From positions 4,154,001 to 4,218,000 of the forward strand of contig NZ_CP186274.1 in the NCBI RefSeq assembly GCF_049331405.1: 64,000 nt of DNA. The letters run 5' to 3'. The position numbers were made by a program, and so were the translations under genes. Below the pieces are notes generated by a model that saw only the letters and a list, made by a program, of their open reading frames with translations, did no database searches and was not told the origin of the DNA. This DNA is from PoT sp049331405 (GTDB lineage: Bacteria > Planctomycetota > Planctomycetia > Isosphaerales > Isosphaeraceae). Numbering within the stretch: the stretch's first letter is position 1; the number at the start of each line of letters is the position of its first letter. Below, in pieces: positions 61,900 through 64,000 of the stretch.

Positions 61900-63224
61900 C
61901 TTACCACCCCCGATCGCCGTGGGGCGTAAGTGGGCTCATCCAGGCAAAGGTTCGCCATCGCTCCCGAGTTCGAGTGGGAGAACTCGGGAGCGATGGCCTC
62001 AACAACCGCCAGGGCGCTCACGACGCCGTCCTCGTGGAAGCCGTTGCGCCAGTACGCGCCGCAGAATGACGTCCGGTTGCTCGACAGCAACTCTCGGTGG
62101 CGAGCCTGCGCCGCGGCCCGCCCAGTCGTGTAGATCGGATGCTCGTAATGGAACCGGGCGAGGACGGACTCTGGCGCGATGCGAGCCTCGTCGTTGAGCG
62201 TCACGCAGAAGGTTCGCTTCGACGAAAGGCCCTGGAGGATGTTCATGTTGTACGTCACGCTCGCGGGCGCGGCGGGATTGCCGGTCAGTCGGTAGTTCCA
62301 GCTCGCCCAGGCCAGTCGGGAATTGGGGAGGGCCGAGGTATCCGTGTGGAGGACGGCGATGTTTTGGCTATACGGGAATGCCGCGAGGATCTCGCGTTCC
62401 GGTTGCGTCGCCCCATTGCCAAGGATGCGAAGCGCCTGGTCGGCATGGCAGGCGAAGATGACGTGGTCGTATCGCTCGCCGGACTTCGGGGCCGCGTCGA
62501 CCTCCACACAATCTTCGAAACGCCGAATTGCTCGCACCGGGGTTTGGAGGCGGACCTGTCCTCGAAACCCTGCCATCATCGCGCGAACGTAGGTATGCGA
62601 CCCACCCTCGATGACGCGCCAGGTCGGCCTACGGACGACGTTGAGCAGGCCGTGATTCCGATAGAACTCGGCGATGAAACGGATCGGGAAGTCGGCAAAT
62701 GTTCCCGTCGGGCACGACCAGATCGCGGCCCCCATCGGCAGCAGGTAGTGGTCGACGAACCCCTTGGAGTAGCCTCGCTCCGCCACGAACTCGCCGACGG
62801 TTTTCGCCTCGTTGTCACCTTCGAGGACGCTCAAAACCTCGCGATTGAAGCGAAGGATGTCCGCGACCATCCGCAAGAAACTCGGACGGATCAGGTTGCG
62901 ACGCTGGGCAAACAGGGTGTTGAGCGTGTGGCCATTGTATTCGAGCCCCGTGCGTTCGTCGCTGACGCTGAAGCTCATGATCGTGGGCTTCGAGGCGACG
63001 TCGAATTCTTCGAGCAACCGGATGAAGTTCGGATACGTCCAATCGTTGAAGACGATGAATCCCGTGTCAACCTGTTGCCGCTCGCCGTCGAGCTCCACAT
63101 CGACCGTATTCGTGTGGCCGCCGAGGTAGGCGTTCGCTTCGTACAAGGTCACGTCGTGTCGCGACTGCAAGCGGTTGGCTGCGACCAGGCCAGAGATGCC
63201 GGAACCGATGACGGCAATCTTCAT
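61896..63224 (-). CDS. FAD-dependent oxidoreductase of amine-oxidase fold
   Basis: The 442-residue flavoprotein starts with the dinucleotide motif VIGSGISGLVAANRL and a YEANAYLGGHTNTVDVELDG segment; GFIVFNDWTYPNFIRLL follows, and the C-terminal FAD motif includes FCGAYWRNGFHEDGVVSALAV. It is of the NAD(P)/FAD amine-oxidase/desaturase group found next to DUF1365 and CFA genes. In alpha-proteobacterial furan fatty acid loci a homologue is thought to desaturate the methylated acyl chain. It overlaps the DUF1365 gene by 4 bases. Confidence 0.92.
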   Translation of the reverse strand: MKIAVIGSGISGLVAANRLQSRHDVTLYEANAYLGGHTNTVDVELDGERQQVDTGFIVFNDWTYPNFIRLLEEFDVASKPTIMSFSVSDERTGLEYNGHTLNTLFAQRRNLIRPSFLRMVADILRFNREVLSVLEGDNEAKTVGEFVAERGYSKGFVDHYLLPMGAAIWSCPTGTFADFPIRFIAEFYRNHGLLNVVRRPTWRVIEGGSHTYVRAMMAGFRGQVRLQTPVRAIRRFEDCVEVDAAPKSGERYDHVIFACHADQALRILGNGATQPEREILAAFPYSQNIAVLHTDTSALPNSRLAWASWNYRLTGNPAAPASVTYNMNILQGLSSKRTFCVTLNDEARIAPESVLARFHYEHPIYTTGRAAAQARHRELLSSNRTSFCGAYWRNGFHEDGVVSALAVVEAIAPEFSHSNSGAMANLCLDEPTYAPRRSGVVS

Positions 63225-63346
63225 CGTCCAAGTCTTCTTGATGGCTTGCAGGTATCCCGATAGATCGGGCTACGTGCAATGGCTGTAATCCGGATGGATA
63301 GGTTCTTCGTGGATGGATTCGAGGAGGCTCGGCCGCCCGCTAACCG

Positions 63347-63811
63347 TCACGCGGCGTCTCCCGCCTCGGCCTTCGGCGGGATCTCGCACGCCTTCGTACA
63401 GCGGCCGGTCCAGCGAAGACGATTCCGGGCAAAGACCTGGTAAGCCCGATCGAGCAACCAACTGATCCCCGGCCATCGGGTGGGGGCGACGATGAACCCG
63501 AAGCCGAGCGCCGAATAGATCCGGCGGAAAACCTCCACGCCCTGGACCCACCGCCCGTCCGGGAGTCGGGCGTGGATCTGGTCCATGAGGCGGTCGTAGG
63601 AAATGCCCAGGCTCTTCGGGTCGAACTGCGGGTCCGCAATGTTCGTGAAACGCACCCTGGCTCGCCGATCCAATTTGCGAAGCCAGGCGATCTCGCGTCG
63701 GCAGAGGGGACAGTCTGCGTCGAAGAAAACTTCGACATCCCAATCGGGACTGGTCTCAACCTGACTCTGATCCGAGATTCGCATCATGTTCGGCATGAGA
63801 CATAATTCCAT
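63347..63811 (-). CDS. DCC family thiol-disulfide oxidoreductase (DUF393)
   Basis: The protein (about 154 residues from ATG 63811) has the DCC motif DADCPLC with Cys34 and Cys37, preceded by the strand VEVFF and followed by RREIAWLRKLD. The rest is the helical DUF393 fold (ISYDRLMDQIHARLPDG, VEVFRRIYSALGFG). The family is thioredoxin-like and soluble. It opens the lipid operon; the FAD gene starts 122 bases on. Several starts are possible (GTG 63832, ATG 63811, ATG 63796, ATG 63787, ATG 63784) and none has a clear ribosome site. Confidence 0.85.
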   Translation of the reverse strand: MELCLMPNMMRISDQSQVETSPDWDVEVFFDADCPLCRREIAWLRKLDRRARVRFTNIADPQFDPKSLGISYDRLMDQIHARLPDGRWVQGVEVFRRIYSALGFGFIVAPTRWPGISWLLDRAYQVFARNRLRWTGRCTKACEIPPKAEAGDAA

Positions 63812-63929
63812 CAAAACGCTCAAAACGTCCACCTCATCGTAACGACACTTGCCAGCTTGGACAAGGGCGGCACACGATTTCGGGCGGTTAACACAATCAA
63901 TCTGCTGAATTTTTTCATAGAAACTCGGC

Positions 63930-63956
63930 CGTAATCCGTAATAATTCGTTCGTAAT
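63930..63956. repeat. Three CGTAAT hexamers upstream of the lipid operon
   Basis: CGTAAT occurs at 63930-63935, 63937-63942 and 63951-63956, about 100-150 bases upstream of the DCC gene, in an AT-rich stretch before the leftward operon. The spacing is 7 and 14 bases, so the repeats could be a regulator array, or a chance cluster. Confidence 0.35.
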
Positions 63957-64000
63957 CGTATCCTGGCTGTTGGGATCTTGATCGTGATTGGATCTGGACT

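Overview
The window looks like a chromosomal segment of a GC-rich planctomycete, most likely of the Isosphaeraceae type (Singulisphaera/Paludisphaera-like). This is inferred from gene content, not from a search: a PVC-type cytochrome with propeller and HEAT repeats, a twin-arginine Gfo/Idh/MocA oxidoreductase, DUF1080 and DUF3500 proteins, an ECF sigma factor with a membrane-anchored C-terminal extension, McsA/McsB, and many multidomain fusions. There are no rRNA or tRNA genes, CRISPR arrays or insertion sequences that I can support.

Layout. 1-3105 (minus): a partial gene, a Gfo/Idh oxidoreductase, a rhodanese and a DUF3500 protein. 3566-7257 (plus): a 3-hydroxyisobutyrate-dehydrogenase-like enzyme, a response regulator, a 29-residue very basic peptide, a DUF493 protein and a YrdC/low-molecular-weight tyrosine phosphatase fusion, followed by two perfect hairpins and a convergent CNNM/CorC-type protein. 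9074-11114: a membrane protein and winged-helix regulator pair, then ispH; near-identical spaced palindromes lie in front of the pair and in front of ispH. 11154-17930 (minus): a PVC cytochrome, a TPM-GlcG fusion and a prenyltransferase-repeat/DUF1080/esterase fusion.

18116-36495 (minus) is the most striking region: nine consecutive genes, about 18.4 kb, forming a type I polyketide / PUFA-synthase-like lipid operon. PKS A carries two nitronate-monooxygenase-type barrels (candidate enoyl reductase), KS, AT, ACP and KR. PKS B carries a KS with Ser instead of the catalytic Cys, AT, a hot-dog dehydratase and a C-terminal phosphopantetheinyl-transferase-like region. A discrete ACP, an alpha/beta hydrolase, an SDR, two related zinc-ribbon methyltransferases and a LolD/FtsX-type ABC transporter follow. 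The arrangement recalls cyanobacterial heterocyst glycolipid synthesis (hgl PKS plus a DevCA-type exporter), but the product is unknown.

37107-48665: a secreted protein with three amidohydrolase units of which only the middle one keeps the HxH metal motif, a degenerate receiver-domain protein, and an ABC-2 export module with a large membrane-anchored partner. 48860-55729: uvrA, mcsB with two mcsA-like genes, and trpE. 55842-57719: an ECF sigma factor fused through a transmembrane helix to a secretin-N-like domain. 57789-63811 (minus): a six-gene fatty-acid-modification operon (DCC protein, FAD oxidoreductase, DUF1365, CFA-synthase-like methyltransferase, a second CFA/CNMT-like methyltransferase, DUF1295), resembling loci that make methyl-branched, cyclopropane or furan fatty acids. 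Lipid chemistry thus appears twice, as de novo PKS synthesis with export and as post-synthetic acyl-chain modification.
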